Below, in pieces: positions 1-8,480 of a stretch of 64,000 nt of DNA. Position numbers and translations under genes: made by a program. The stretch comes from Vibrio albus (GTDB taxonomy: Bacteria > Pseudomonadota > Gammaproteobacteria > Enterobacterales > Vibrionaceae), in the NCBI RefSeq assembly GCF_003144035.1, contig NZ_QFWT01000002.1, positions 496,001 to 560,000 of the forward strand. Reading direction: 5' to 3'. The notes beneath the pieces were generated by a model, which was not told where the DNA came from, made no database searches, and was given only the letters and a program-made list of their open reading frames with translations. Every line of letters starts with the position of its first letter. Within the stretch, counting starts at the first letter, position 1.

Positions 1-2
1 AT

Positions 3-284
3 CGTGGGGCAAACAAACGTGGTATGTTTAAAGTCAGCGGACATTGTGATGCTCTGCTTAGCAAAGAGCCCCTGCTGGAAAGACGTGTTGGTGATAACTG
101 GCGGTCGGCTGGCCCACTCATCACCCAGTACCAGTACAGTAATGGTGACGGTATCGGGCTCATTGTTCTGCCTCTGGATCTTGAACCGAACACAGAATTA
201 AGACTGAAAGATACGCCAGACAACCACTGGAAGATAGATACTCAGCCATATCTGCATACTGATGATGAAGACACCAATAACTGA
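3..284 (+). CDS. 3' end of an unrecognised gene (partial)
   Basis: An open frame enters from the left edge and runs to a TAA at 282-284, giving the last 93 residues of a longer protein. Internal ATGs exist, but the frame is open to the edge, so the true start lies outside the window. The tail is acidic, ending in DDEDTNN. No motif lets me name it. It overlaps the start of the next gene by about 20 bases, which suggests one transcript and translational coupling. Confidence 0.55.
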   Translation, partial: RGANKRGMFKVSGHCDALLSKEPLLERRVGDNWRSAGPLITQYQYSNGDGIGLIVLPLDLEPNTELRLKDTPDNHWKIDTQPYLHTDDEDTNN

Positions 285-729
285 ATACCTGAACAGGCAA
301 CAGGTTTCTTTCCGTCTGTTGCCTCACCAGACACCAGCGACCAGTATTGAGGATGCCGCCCGACAGCGCGGTATCTTACCGGAGCAGATGGTTAAATCCA
401 TTCTGCTGCGGGATATGGATAATAACTACGCTCTTGCCTGTGTGCCAGGCCACTATCAGGCCGACCCGAAAAAAGTCAGGGCCCAGCTCCGGTGCCGTCG
501 TATGACCTGTGTATCCCAACAAGATGTCCCCTCTATTACCGGTTATGAACCAGGAACAGTGACCCCATTACTGCTCCCCGACAATATGCCGATCTTTTTT
601 GATGTCACTTTTAAGGATATGCAGGAGGTAACCATCAGCAGCGGCAGTAACATGGCAGGTATCGCACTTCAGCTACATGACCTTGTGAAACTCTGCCAAC
701 CATCCTTTGCCGACATCATACGAAATTAG
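262..729 (+). CDS. YbaK/EbsC-family aminoacyl-tRNA deacylase-like protein
   Basis: A 155-residue protein with the fold pattern of the YbaK/ProX editing-domain family, whose members hydrolyse mischarged aminoacyl-tRNAs in the cytoplasm. The stretch near residue 45 (MVKSILLRDMDN) matches the conserved Lys region of the family. The GYEPGTVTPLLLP segment near residue 95 matches the family's G-x-x-P-G-x-V-x-P signature. Two adjacent ATGs (262 and 265) could start it. It overlaps the preceding gene. Substrate specificity cannot be told from sequence alone. It is single-domain, not part of a prolyl-tRNA synthetase. Confidence 0.8.
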   Translation: MMKTPITEYLNRQQVSFRLLPHQTPATSIEDAARQRGILPEQMVKSILLRDMDNNYALACVPGHYQADPKKVRAQLRCRRMTCVSQQDVPSITGYEPGTVTPLLLPDNMPIFFDVTFKDMQEVTISSGSNMAGIALQLHDLVKLCQPSFADIIRN

Positions 730-774
730 AAATAACGCCACACAAACTGCGAGCCACCTCTCTTCATTAACACC

Positions 775-797
775 AAATGTGATCAATATCACAAAAT
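775..797 (+). promoter_or_regulatory. CRP (cAMP receptor protein) binding site
   Basis: TGTGA at 778-782 and TCACA at 789-793 are separated by exactly six bases with AT-rich flanks, matching both CRP half sites perfectly. The centre (785.5) lies about 45 bp upstream of a TATAAA hexamer at 831-836. That puts it close to -60 for a start near 843-847, the class I activation position. The -35 region for that hexamer is poor, as is typical of CRP-dependent promoters. Confidence 0.65.
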
Positions 798-839
798 AAA
801 ATGTAGAATCATGAATACTTATTGATCCGCTATAAATAA

Positions 840-1048
840 ATATTCATATCTACTCAAATCATGTAATCTCCTTTTTGCCCACCCTATTGTGTCCCTCTGC
901 TCTATTAGCAGATATATAGGTTAGGTGGGCCAAAAGTGAATCCACTGGCTATTGATGAGTCTGTAAGGAGACTCTGATAGTCATATCCACTTTTTGTGTA
1001 ATGCATCTGTGACTATTTCGCCCGCAATTTTTGCGGGCTTTTTTTGTT
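840..1048 (+). ncRNA. Candidate structured small RNA with its own terminator
   Basis: Between a CRP-site promoter and a strong intrinsic terminator lie several nested stems and no convincing ORF. A long stem runs 872-934 (CCCACC pairs with GGTGGG, with an inner CTGCT/AGCAG hairpin). A six-pair hairpin lies at 957-974, and a 7-bp stem joins 977-983 (ATAGTCA) with 1010-1016 (TGACTAT). The terminator hairpin begins at 1021. The arrangement is that of a bacterial sRNA. I do not recognise the family; it does not resemble Spot 42, CyaR, RyhB or GcvB as I remember them. The 5' end is inferred from the -10 box. Confidence 0.4.
1021..1047 (+). terminator. Rho-independent terminator
   Basis: The stem CCCGCAA/TTGCGGG is followed by a run of seven T. 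It ends the candidate small RNA and isolates the following small gene. Confidence 0.8.
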
Positions 1049-1278
1049 ATCAGAGCAATAGCCAGCAACATCAAAAAGGCTTAAGAGACAAAACTAAATT
1101 TATTCTGATAGGCAAGCATAATAAGAGTCAAAATAGATATTGTTCTTAATTTTTGCTACATCCAGCACAAATAACTAATACAACAAAGCCAACAATTAGT
1201 TTTATTCTAAATTGATCACACTTGTGTAACATTAAACAGCCTATAATCACCGGGCAAAATAAATAAAAAGGAAAAAAT

Positions 1279-1485
1279 ATGAGACTGTTTAAGCGCTATA
1301 CGCCAGGTATGATAGCGAAACATGTTAGTCGGTTGTTTAAGGGCAGAATTTATATCTATGGTATTGGAAAGTTTGAGTTTGATAATGGCAAGTTGATATT
1401 GCCAGACAGTGCAGAAAAGCGGCACTACAAAACGGTAAAAGAAGTCAATCAGGAAATAATGAAGCTGCGCTGCGCGTATGCCTGA
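1279..1485 (+). CDS. Small basic protein of unknown function
   Basis: This 68-residue ORF starts at an ATG preceded by an AAAAAGGA ribosome-binding site and is followed by a clean terminator, so it is likely a real monocistronic gene. The N-terminal half is rich in Arg/Lys (MRLFKRYTPGMIAKHVSRLF). The middle reads as alternating beta-strand (IYIYGIGKFEFDNGKLIL), and the C-terminal 20 residues look helical. There are no membrane segments or Cys. I do not recognise the family. Its own stop (TGA at 1483) precedes the terminator by about 30 bp. Confidence 0.6.
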   Translation: MRLFKRYTPGMIAKHVSRLFKGRIYIYGIGKFEFDNGKLILPDSAEKRHYKTVKEVNQEIMKLRCAYA

Positions 1486-1512
1486 TGATACAGATAGAAT
1501 AATTATTCTAAA

Positions 1513-1538
1513 AGAGCTGGTTTACACCAGCTCTTTTT
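1513..1538 (+). terminator. Rho-independent terminator (likely bidirectional)
   Basis: A 9-bp perfect stem AGAGCTGGT/ACCAGCTCT with a TTAC loop and T5 on the plus side. The A-rich 5' side could also serve ubiI on the other strand. Confidence 0.8.
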
Positions 1539-1560
1539 GGTTTTCGACAGATAGGGGGAC

Positions 1561-2784
1561 TCAGTCGCTATAACTACACGTTTTCGCAAGATCAGGAAAG
1601 TCGCCTTTCAGCCCCAAAGCTCGCTTCATCATTTCGTTTTTAGCACCCGGCAGTTGATCCGCCAGCGTCATTCCAAACCCCCGCATCAGTTTTTTAACCG
1701 GGTTATCCCCCTCAAACAAATCCTTAAAGCCTTGCATTGCAGCAATCATTTTGGCGGCTTCTGCTTTTCGCCAGCGTTCATAAGGACGCAGGTTCACTCT
1801 GGAGCCTATATCTTCACCGTTTTGCCACAAACGCAAAACCTCCTGAGCCAGGCTGGCGGCATCCATCAAACCTAAATTAACGCCTTGTCCTGCCAGAGGG
1901 TGAATAGTATGAGCAGCATCACCTATCAGAGCCACCCGCTCCTGAACAAAATCACGGGCATAGCGCATTTTAAGCGGGTAACCGACTCGTCTTCCAATGA
2001 CTTCACACAACCCCAGGTTCATATCAAACTCAGCACTGAGAACCTTATTAAACTCCAGCTCAGAGATCGACAACAGCTTATTCGCTCTATTGGTCTCTGT
2101 TGACCAAACGATAGAATTCATGGTCTGGTCTGTATGAGGTAAAAAAGCCAGAGGCCCATAGGGAGTAAACACCTGTCTGGCAATTCGGCGATGCGGTTCC
2201 TGAGTTTTTATATTGGCGACGATAGCTGTGTGGCCATAATCCCAGTGCGTCATAGGAATATCTAATTGCTGGCGTACCCATGAGTTCGCGCCATCCGCAC
2301 CGACCACAAGTTTCGATGTCAGAGACTGGCCGCTATCCAGTGTGATCCAGGCTTCATTTTCTCCCACAATCAGACACTGACAGCTATCAGGCATAAACAA
2401 AGAAACATTGTCACAGCCAGACAGCGTATCCAACAGAGCCAGCTGCACAACTCTGTTTTCTACAATATAACCGAGGTCAGGCTGACCAATGTTATCCGCA
2501 GAGAACTCTATACTGGCAAAACTATCCTGCTCCCAGACACGGATACCGGTATAAGCAGACGCTCTCCGCTGCCGAATTCCGTTCCATGCACCAAGATTAT
2601 CTAATACAGACTGACTAGCCCGGTTAAGCGCTGACACTCTGACGTCCGGCAGTGCATTTACGGTAGGTGCTGGCTCTGATTCTTCAATAACAGCAACCCT
2701 GAGATCGGAGTCTTTTAAAGCTGCAGCGAGGGTCAATCCAACCATCCCGCCGCCTATGATGATAACGTCGAAACTTTTTATCAT
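1561..2784 (-). CDS. ubiI: UbiI/VisC-type 2-polyprenylphenol hydroxylase (ubiquinone biosynthesis)
   Basis: An FAD-dependent monooxygenase of the UbiH/UbiI/UbiF group that hydroxylates the ring of the polyprenyl phenol precursor in aerobic ubiquinone synthesis. The Rossmann FAD motif (IIIGGGMVGLTLAAAL) sits at the N-terminus and the second FAD motif GDAAHTIHPLAGQGVNLG lies near residue 300. I chose ATG 2782-2784 (MIKSFDVII) over an upstream in-frame start because it places the GxGxxG strand at the usual position and overlaps the ubiH stop as ATGA. About 407 residues, normal length. Second gene of a ubiH-ubiI pair. Confidence 0.93.
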   Translation of the reverse strand: MIKSFDVIIIGGGMVGLTLAAALKDSDLRVAVIEESEPAPTVNALPDVRVSALNRASQSVLDNLGAWNGIRQRRASAYTGIRVWEQDSFASIEFSADNIGQPDLGYIVENRVVQLALLDTLSGCDNVSLFMPDSCQCLIVGENEAWITLDSGQSLTSKLVVGADGANSWVRQQLDIPMTHWDYGHTAIVANIKTQEPHRRIARQVFTPYGPLAFLPHTDQTMNSIVWSTETNRANKLLSISELEFNKVLSAEFDMNLGLCEVIGRRVGYPLKMRYARDFVQERVALIGDAAHTIHPLAGQGVNLGLMDAASLAQEVLRLWQNGEDIGSRVNLRPYERWRKAEAAKMIAAMQGFKDLFEGDNPVKKLMRGFGMTLADQLPGAKNEMMKRALGLKGDFPDLAKTCSYSD

Positions 2785-3992
2785 AATGATCTTTCTACTA
2801 ATCCCATCGTGCGCAATAGAAAAGGTGAGGCGAGAGATGTACTGGTGTCTACCGCCATTAACCCAAGATTTCTGGTTACCACAAAAGGACATTGGTTATT
2901 AGAAAATACTCTGACTAAAGTATAGGTTAAGTCCACTGTTGCAGAGCGATCATGCACCCTTGATTTTTGATATTGGTTAAGAAATGAGTAGTTACCTACA
3001 TCTTTAGCATGAGAAACACCACAACCTGTTTCACTCTGTTTATCTTCAGTCAATAACTCTGCCAAAGCAGCTACATCCCGGATTCCAAGATTAAATCCTT
3101 GTCCGGCAACGGGATGCAGAGTCTGGGCGGCATTACCCACAACCGATACCCGATGTGAAATTATCTTATCCCGCATAGTCAGTTTTAGCGGGTAAGTGAT
3201 CCTCTCTCCCACCTGGAGAATACGCCCCAGCCTCCAGCCAAATCCGTCCTGAAGCCGGGAAAGGAAAGCCTCTTCAGGTAACAGGCTGAGCTCTTCAGCC
3301 TGCTCGGGAGACATGCACCAAACCAATGACATCCTCTGCTCACTCATCGGCAACAATGCCAGAGGACCAAATTCCGTAAAACGTTCATATGCCTGGTTAT
3401 TATGGCCTGATTCGGTCACGATATTCGCTATCACCGCCACCTGTCCGAAGTCATACTCTCGGGCTGTGAGCCCTAGTTTTTCACAGCAGCGAGACTGAGT
3501 ACCGTCTGCCACCACAAACAACCGACATGAAATTTCTTCACCGGAAGCAAGCGTAATCAGGTTGGTATCCTGAGTACGCTCAATATTCACGACCGAGTCA
3601 GGACACTTGAAATCAACGCCAGAGGCAGCCAGTCTGGCGTGATAAAGCTGCCCGACATCGGCCAGCTCTACCACATATCCAAGCGCATCTACCCCCTGAT
3701 GAGCAGCAGAGAACTCCGCCATCCCGACATGTCCCCGATCCGATACATGAATGTTTTTGATCGGCGTGACAAAAGGCTGCAGTTCTTGCCATAAAGAAAA
3801 AGAATCCAGAATCTGAACACTGCCGTAAGAAAGTGCAATTGCCCGGGCATCAAAACCTGGGTGACTTTTTTCTACCGGATACGGTTCTATCACCGCAACC
3901 GATAAATCATCCCCCCCCAGCTTGTCCAAAGCCAGAGCCAGGGTAGCCCCCACCATTGCGCCTCCGGCAATCACGACATCATAATGCTTCAT
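2781..3992 (-). CDS. ubiH: UbiH 2-octaprenyl-6-methoxyphenol hydroxylase
   Basis: A 403-residue flavin monooxygenase of ubiquinone synthesis. It has an N-terminal FAD-binding VVIAGGAMVGATLALAL, the UbiH-typical HPGFDARAIALSYG segment near residue 44, the VSDRGHVG stretch near 100, and GNAAQTLHPVAGQGFNLG near 290. The last two distinguish UbiH (GNAAQ) from UbiI (GDAAH). It overlaps ubiI by four bases and lies 56 bp downstream of ygfB. In E. coli pepP sits between ygfB and ubiH; here there is no room for it. Confidence 0.94.
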   Translation of the reverse strand: MKHYDVVIAGGAMVGATLALALDKLGGDDLSVAVIEPYPVEKSHPGFDARAIALSYGSVQILDSFSLWQELQPFVTPIKNIHVSDRGHVGMAEFSAAHQGVDALGYVVELADVGQLYHARLAASGVDFKCPDSVVNIERTQDTNLITLASGEEISCRLFVVADGTQSRCCEKLGLTAREYDFGQVAVIANIVTESGHNNQAYERFTEFGPLALLPMSEQRMSLVWCMSPEQAEELSLLPEEAFLSRLQDGFGWRLGRILQVGERITYPLKLTMRDKIISHRVSVVGNAAQTLHPVAGQGFNLGIRDVAALAELLTEDKQSETGCGVSHAKDVGNYSFLNQYQKSRVHDRSATVDLTYTLVRVFSNNQCPFVVTRNLGLMAVDTSTSLASPFLLRTMGLVERSL

Positions 3993-4048
3993 CTTCGGCC
4001 TCAGGTGATAATTAAATACTTGTACCCTTGAGTCAGTACTCAGGTAAG

Positions 4049-4621
4049 TTAATGAATCGTTGGTTTTTGGGATTCTTTATCCGCTCTCATGCCATACTCA
4101 GCATGGATAGTGAGTACACACACTTTAATATGTTCAATCACCTGTTCAAGCAAATCAGCCTGTTCGGCCAGATCATCATCTTCGTCAATCCCTAACTTAC
4201 CCATTTCTTCCAGATCGGCCAGCGCTTCTTTCACATCTTCAGAGGCTTTCTGAAGAGAAACATTCACCAGCCCTAACCCGGAAATAAAGTGATTAACCCA
4301 CTCAGACACGGCGTCTGCACGCTCAAAGATATCACTATCTTCCGCTGGCAGCAGTAAGGATAAGGTCATTTCTGATCCAACCAGCTCCTGAGTCGTCACT
4401 GAGAGAACATTCTCCGCCACACTAATAGCCCGTACCGGCCATCCCATACCATCATTCGTGTAATCATAAATCAGTGGCTGCCAGCTCTTATCGGTAATAG
4501 ACAAACCACCGCTTAGCATGCCGGCCAGCAGGCCCTGTAATTCCGCCGGGGTCACCGCCAAACCGGATGACTGCAATTCAGAAGCGGCTGATACATAGTC
4601 AGGAAGAGTTTTTTCGCTCAT
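4049..4621 (-). CDS. ygfB: YgfB, UPF0149-family protein
   Basis: A 190-residue acidic, all-helical-looking protein of the UPF0149/YgfB family. The [21 protein letters not shown] segment at residues 19-39 is the family signature, and a C-terminal acidic helix ([16 protein letters not shown]) is typical. In Pseudomonas a homologue (AlpA-linked YgfB) modulates regulation; the biochemical role in Vibrio is not established. It is divergent from zapA and heads the ubiH-ubiI genes. Confidence 0.88.
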   Translation of the reverse strand: MSEKTLPDYVSAASELQSSGLAVTPAELQGLLAGMLSGGLSITDKSWQPLIYDYTNDGMGWPVRAISVAENVLSVTTQELVGSEMTLSLLLPAEDSDIFERADAVSEWVNHFISGLGLVNVSLQKASEDVKEALADLEEMGKLGIDEDDDLAEQADLLEQVIEHIKVCVLTIHAEYGMRADKESQKPTIH

Positions 4622-4749
4622 GGAAGATGCTCATGTAATTCGAATAGGCGTTAATCCTAACACTTCCGCTTCCGTGCGGAAATGCCAGAGTAAAACTTGC
4701 CCACTCTGATGAATAATCAGCTGATTGAACAATTCATCACGTGAAACGC

Positions 4750-4778
4750 TTGAATCTTCTTAACGCATTCCCTATAGT
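4750..4778 (+). promoter_or_regulatory. Sigma-70 promoter for zapA
   Basis: TTGAAT (4750-4755) and TATAGT (4773-4778) are separated by exactly 17 bp, with the zapA ATG 55 bp downstream. Each hexamer has five or fewer mismatch-free positions, but the spacing is ideal. Confidence 0.6.
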
Positions 4779-4832
4779 TTTCTCTCGGCGGTACAAGAAG
4801 CCCCCTGTTGCATGACAAGAGTTTACTGAACA

Positions 4833-5135
4833 ATGAGTAATCAAGCAGTCGAGATTGAAATTTTAGGCAAGTTAATGCAGGTTAACTGCCCGCCCGGACA
4901 AGAAGACGCCCTGCGAGGCGCTGCAACAGAGCTGGATCGCCGTTTGAAAGAACTGTCTGAGCGGACTAAAGTCTCTAGCCCGGAAAAGCTGCTCACTTTT
5001 GCCGCTCTAAACGTGTGTTATGAGCTTCAAGAGTCTAAAATTGAAATAGAGAAGCAGAAAAATCAGTTGTCTGAGCGCATGGAATTATTAAGCGCCTCTT
5101 TGGAAGACGCGCTGAATAAGCTGGCTAAAGAGTAG
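4833..5135 (+). CDS. zapA: Cell division protein ZapA
   Basis: ZapA binds and bundles FtsZ polymers at midcell. This is a 100-residue protein of normal family length. The N-terminal EIEILGKLMQVNCPPGQEDAL region is the compact globular domain. The C-terminal 50 residues (LQESKIEIEKQKNQLSERME) are the coiled coil used for tetramerisation. It is followed by 6S RNA and fau, the conserved gammaproteobacterial order. Confidence 0.95.
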   Translation: MSNQAVEIEILGKLMQVNCPPGQEDALRGAATELDRRLKELSERTKVSSPEKLLTFAALNVCYELQESKIEIEKQKNQLSERMELLSASLEDALNKLAKE

Positions 5136-5176
5136 AAAAAGCAGGCAGTCTGAAAAGCAAGGACAGCAAGAAAAAA

Positions 5177-5361
5177 TTTACCCTGGAGTGTTTGTCAGCA
5201 GGATTACGTCCCTGAGCCGATAAGCAATACCTAAGGGTTAGTATTTGGTAGCTATTGAGCAAGCTCGGCCCGTACCGAGAAGCCTACGGTTATCATTGCT
5301 GATCCGCCTTGAACCAGCTGGTTCAAGGGTCAATATCCTCAACGGCACTCTGGGGTATCCC
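5177..5361 (+). ncRNA. ssrS: 6S RNA
   Basis: 6S RNA sequesters sigma-70 RNA polymerase in stationary phase by mimicking an open promoter. Its position between zapA and fau is diagnostic. Conserved blocks are CCCTGAGCCGATA near 5210, GAGCAAGCTCGGCCCGTACC and CGAGAAGCCTA near 5260-5285, and CCTTGAACC...GGTTCAAGGGT near 5310-5330. The ends pair (ACCCTGGAGTG at 5180 with CACTCTGGGGT at 5347), closing the terminal stem. Exact ends are inferred from this pairing. Confidence 0.93.
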
Positions 5362-5363
5362 CT

Positions 5364-5978
5364 ATGAAAGATTCACAATTTATTCCTACACACCAAGAGG
5401 CTCGCACTGAGCTGCGTAAACAGATCCGCAATCAGCGTCAGGCTCTGACGGCACTGGAACAAACCCTTGCCTGTGAAGATGCCCTGTTTAATATTCAGCA
5501 ATTACCTGCCGTACACTCTGCGCACAATATAGCCCTCTACCTGTCAGCAGATGGTGAGCTGGATACCCACCCCATCATTGAGTACTTCTGGCAACAAGGT
5601 AAACATGTCTACCTTCCGGTCATCCACCCCTTTTCCAAAGGTCACCTGCTCTTTATCCGGTACACTCCTGAGACGGCCATGACAGAAAACCGTTTTAATA
5701 TTCAGGAACCCAAGCTGGATGTCACCAACGTGATTCCCGTTTCGGAACTGGATATGGTTTTCACACCACTGGTTGCCTTTGACAGCGAAGGACACCGTCT
5801 TGGGATGGGTGGAGGTTATTACGACCGGACACTGGAAAACTGGTTTCAAACGGGAACCGGACCACTTCCTGTCGGTCTGGCTCACGACTGCCAGTTTGTT
5901 CAGCACCTACCGGTTGAGCACTGGGATGTGCCTCTGCCAATGGTCGTGACCCCGGGTAAAATCTGGCACTGGACATAG
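5364..5978 (+). CDS. fau: 5-formyltetrahydrofolate cyclo-ligase
   Basis: Converts 5-formyl-THF to 5,10-methenyl-THF using ATP (YgfA/Fau, MTHFS family). 204 residues. The conserved active-site segment LGMGGGYYDRTL lies near residue 150. The N-terminal RKQIRNQRQAL helix carries the conserved basic residues of the nucleotide-binding site. The ATG at 5364 lies immediately after the 3' strand of 6S RNA, so the gene is expected to be read from the same long transcript, and the 6S terminal stem would lie over its ribosome-binding region. Confidence 0.93.
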   Translation: MKDSQFIPTHQEARTELRKQIRNQRQALTALEQTLACEDALFNIQQLPAVHSAHNIALYLSADGELDTHPIIEYFWQQGKHVYLPVIHPFSKGHLLFIRYTPETAMTENRFNIQEPKLDVTNVIPVSELDMVFTPLVAFDSEGHRLGMGGGYYDRTLENWFQTGTGPLPVGLAHDCQFVQHLPVEHWDVPLPMVVTPGKIWHWT

Positions 5979-6118
5979 CTGCCGCCACTCCCAGCCAATC
6001 TACAATTTTACTTCCGTCGGCTTAAGTATATAATTCGCGTGCCTGAGCGTTTGAACTGATACCAACACCTCAGGAACGGCCACTATATACACGACTATTC
6101 GCTATTCAGGAGATGGGC

Positions 6119-6775
6119 ATGACTCAAGATGAGATGAAAAAAGAAGCTGGTTGGGCAGCACTGAAATACGTAAAACCAGACAGCATTGTGGGCGTCGGTA
6201 CCGGCTCAACGGTAAAACACTTCATCGACGCACTGGGCACCAAGAAGAATGACATCAAAGGTGCGGTTTCAAGCTCGGTTGATTCTACAGAAAAACTGAA
6301 AGCGCTGGGGATTGAAGTATTCGACTGTAACGATGTCGATAAACTGGATGTCTACGTCGACGGTGCTGATGAAATTAACCCAGCCCACGATATGATTAAA
6401 GGCGGCGGTGCGGCTCTGACTCGTGAGAAAATCGTTGCGGCCATTTCAGACAAGTTTGTTTGTATTGTCGATGGGTCAAAAAAAGTAGATATACTGGGTG
6501 AATTCCCTCTGCCGGTAGAAGTGATCCCTATGGCACGTTCTTATGTTGCACGTGAACTGGTTAAACTTGGCGGGTATCCTGAATACCGCGAAAATGTCGT
6601 CACTGATAACGGAAATATCATTTTGGATGTACGTGGCCTGTCCATCACGAATCCAAAAGATCTGGAAGATAAAATCAATGCCATCGCTGGTGTAGTAACA
6701 GTAGGTCTGTTTGCTCACCGCGGCGCTGACATTGTGATTACCGGTACTCCGGAAGGCGCAATCATCGAAGAATAA
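6119..6775 (+). CDS. rpiA: Ribose-5-phosphate isomerase A
   Basis: Interconverts ribose-5-phosphate and ribulose-5-phosphate in the non-oxidative pentose phosphate pathway. The 218-residue product begins [12 protein letters not shown] like E. coli RpiA. I prefer ATG 6119 to 6113 because CAGGAG at 6107-6112 abuts 6113 but is correctly spaced from 6119. Motifs: [11 protein letters not shown] (phosphate loop), DGADEI (catalytic Asp) and [11 protein letters not shown] (catalytic Lys). It is upstream of serA but separated from it by a terminator. Confidence 0.96.
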   Translation: MTQDEMKKEAGWAALKYVKPDSIVGVGTGSTVKHFIDALGTKKNDIKGAVSSSVDSTEKLKALGIEVFDCNDVDKLDVYVDGADEINPAHDMIKGGGAALTREKIVAAISDKFVCIVDGSKKVDILGEFPLPVEVIPMARSYVARELVKLGGYPEYRENVVTDNGNIILDVRGLSITNPKDLEDKINAIAGVVTVGLFAHRGADIVITGTPEGAIIEE

Positions 6776-6855
6776 TTCTCATTTCCAGGCTGTTACTTCC
6801 TGGTTTTAAAATGATATAAATAACTTATATACCTTATTCTGTTATTTCATTACAG

Positions 6856-6881
6856 ACGGTGCTTAAATGCACCGTTTTTTT
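6856..6881 (+). terminator. Rho-independent terminator after rpiA
   Basis: The stem ACGGTGC/GCACCGT with a TTAAAT loop is followed by T6. Confidence 0.8.
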
Positions 6882-7165
6882 CGTTTATGGCTGTAATTTT
6901 CTTACCCAAACCTCTTTTTTTTTGATAGTTTATTGGGCAGGCTCCGCTCATTACTTTCTACTGATGAAAGTAAACGGCCTCCGGAAGACGCACAAGGAAC
7001 CTGCTTTTCTTCACTTTTAGCTTTAGTTTCAGCAGGAAAGCATAAAAAACTTCTTTTAGGTTTTGCCAGGCTGTATGCATTTGTTGCATTAAATACAGAT
7101 AACCACTGAAGTTCTCCTATACTCCATGTGCGCCAGTTTGCATCCCATTTTAAGGACGAGAATAA
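6882..7165. other. serA upstream region, no gene
   Basis: No ORF or stable RNA is evident. A good -10 hexamer TATACT is at 7118-7123, but no matching -35 stands 16-18 bp upstream, so an activator-dependent serA promoter is possible (inference). AAGGAC just before ATG 7166 serves as ribosome-binding site. Confidence 0.35.
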
Positions 7166-8407
7166 ATGGCCAAAGTATCACTGGAAAAAGACAAAATTAA
7201 ATTTTTACTGCTTGAAGGTCTTCACCCTTCTTCTGTTGAAGTACTGGAAGCTGCAGGTTACACCAACATTGAATACCACAAAGGTTCCCTTTCTGAAGAA
7301 GAGCTGCTGGAAGCAGTAAAAGACGTACACTTTATTGGTATTCGTTCCCGCAGTAACCTGACAGAAGAAGTCTTTGCAGCAGCGAATAAGCTGGTTGCTG
7401 TGGGTTGTTTCTGTATCGGAACCAACCAGGTTGATCTTAATGCAGCAGCTAAACGCGGTATTCCAGTGTTTAACGCTCCGTTCTCTAACACTCGTAGTGT
7501 GGCAGAGCTGGTTCTGGGCGAGATTCTTCTGCTACTACGTGGTGTTCCAGAAAAGAGTGCCGCCGCTCACCGTGGTATCTGGAAAAAATCGGCTGACGCC
7601 TCTTACGAAGCTCGTGGCAAGCGCCTGGGTATTATTGGTTATGGCCATATCGGTACTCAACTGAGCATTATCGCTGAAAACCTGGGCATGCGCGTCTACT
7701 ACTACGATATTGAAAACAAGCTTTCCCTTGGTAATGCAACTCAAGTACATACTATGGAAGAGCTGTTAGGCAAATGTGATGTAATCACTCTGCATGTACC
7801 CGAAACGCCTGATACGAAGAATATGATGGGCAGCGAGCAGTTTGCTATGATGAAACCAGGTTCTATCTTCATTAACGCTGCACGCGGTACAGTGGTCGAT
7901 ATCCCGGCTCTGTGTGAAGCACTGGAAACCGGTCATATTCATGGTGCGGCTGTCGATGTATTCCCTGTCGAACCAAAAACCAATGCCGACCCGTTTGAAT
8001 CACCACTGACTAAGTATGATAACGTGATCCTGACTCCACACGTTGGTGGTTCTACTCAGGAAGCACAGGAAAATATTGGTGTTGAAGTGGCCGGTAAACT
8101 GGCGAAATATTCAGATAATGGCTCAACTCTGTCTAGCGTGAACTTCCCGGAAGTTTCTCTGCCAGGACACAAAGGTGCCTCTCGTCTGTTGCATATTCAC
8201 GAAAACCGCCCGGGTATTCTGAACAAAATCAACACCATTTTTGCTGAAGATGGCATTAACATTGCCGGTCAGTATCTGCAAACAACGGCAGAGTTTGGTT
8301 ATGTGGTTATTGATGTGGAATCTGCTCGCTCTAACGAAGCACTAGAGAAGCTAAAAAGTATTGAAGGCACCATTCGTGCCCGCGTTCTGCACTCTTCAGA
8401 AGGCTAA
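7166..8407 (+). CDS. serA: D-3-phosphoglycerate dehydrogenase
   Basis: Catalyses the first step of serine synthesis, oxidising 3-phosphoglycerate with NAD. 413 residues. The substrate domain is N-terminal. The NAD-binding Rossmann motif LGIIGYGHIGTQ lies near residue 155, the catalytic Arg region AARGTVVDI near 240 and the catalytic His in TPHVGGSTQEA near 293. A C-terminal ACT domain (residues about 340-410, LHIHENRPGILNKINTIF) binds serine for feedback inhibition. Length and domain order match the E. coli enzyme. Confidence 0.97.
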   Translation: MAKVSLEKDKIKFLLLEGLHPSSVEVLEAAGYTNIEYHKGSLSEEELLEAVKDVHFIGIRSRSNLTEEVFAAANKLVAVGCFCIGTNQVDLNAAAKRGIPVFNAPFSNTRSVAELVLGEILLLLRGVPEKSAAAHRGIWKKSADASYEARGKRLGIIGYGHIGTQLSIIAENLGMRVYYYDIENKLSLGNATQVHTMEELLGKCDVITLHVPETPDTKNMMGSEQFAMMKPGSIFINAARGTVVDIPALCEALETGHIHGAAVDVFPVEPKTNADPFESPLTKYDNVILTPHVGGSTQEAQENIGVEVAGKLAKYSDNGSTLSSVNFPEVSLPGHKGASRLLHIHENRPGILNKINTIFAEDGINIAGQYLQTTAEFGYVVIDVESARSNEALEKLKSIEGTIRARVLHSSEG

Positions 8408-8434
8408 TACGCGGATATAAGCCATACTGAATAC

Positions 8435-8468
8435 AAAGCCCCTGTCACCAAAATGGCAGGGGCTTTTA
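8435..8468 (+). terminator. Bidirectional terminator between serA and yggE
   Basis: The stem AAAGCCCCTG/CAGGGGCTTTT, with A-rich left and T-rich right sides, separates convergent genes. Confidence 0.8.
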
Positions 8469-8480
8469 TATCCTTAAGGC

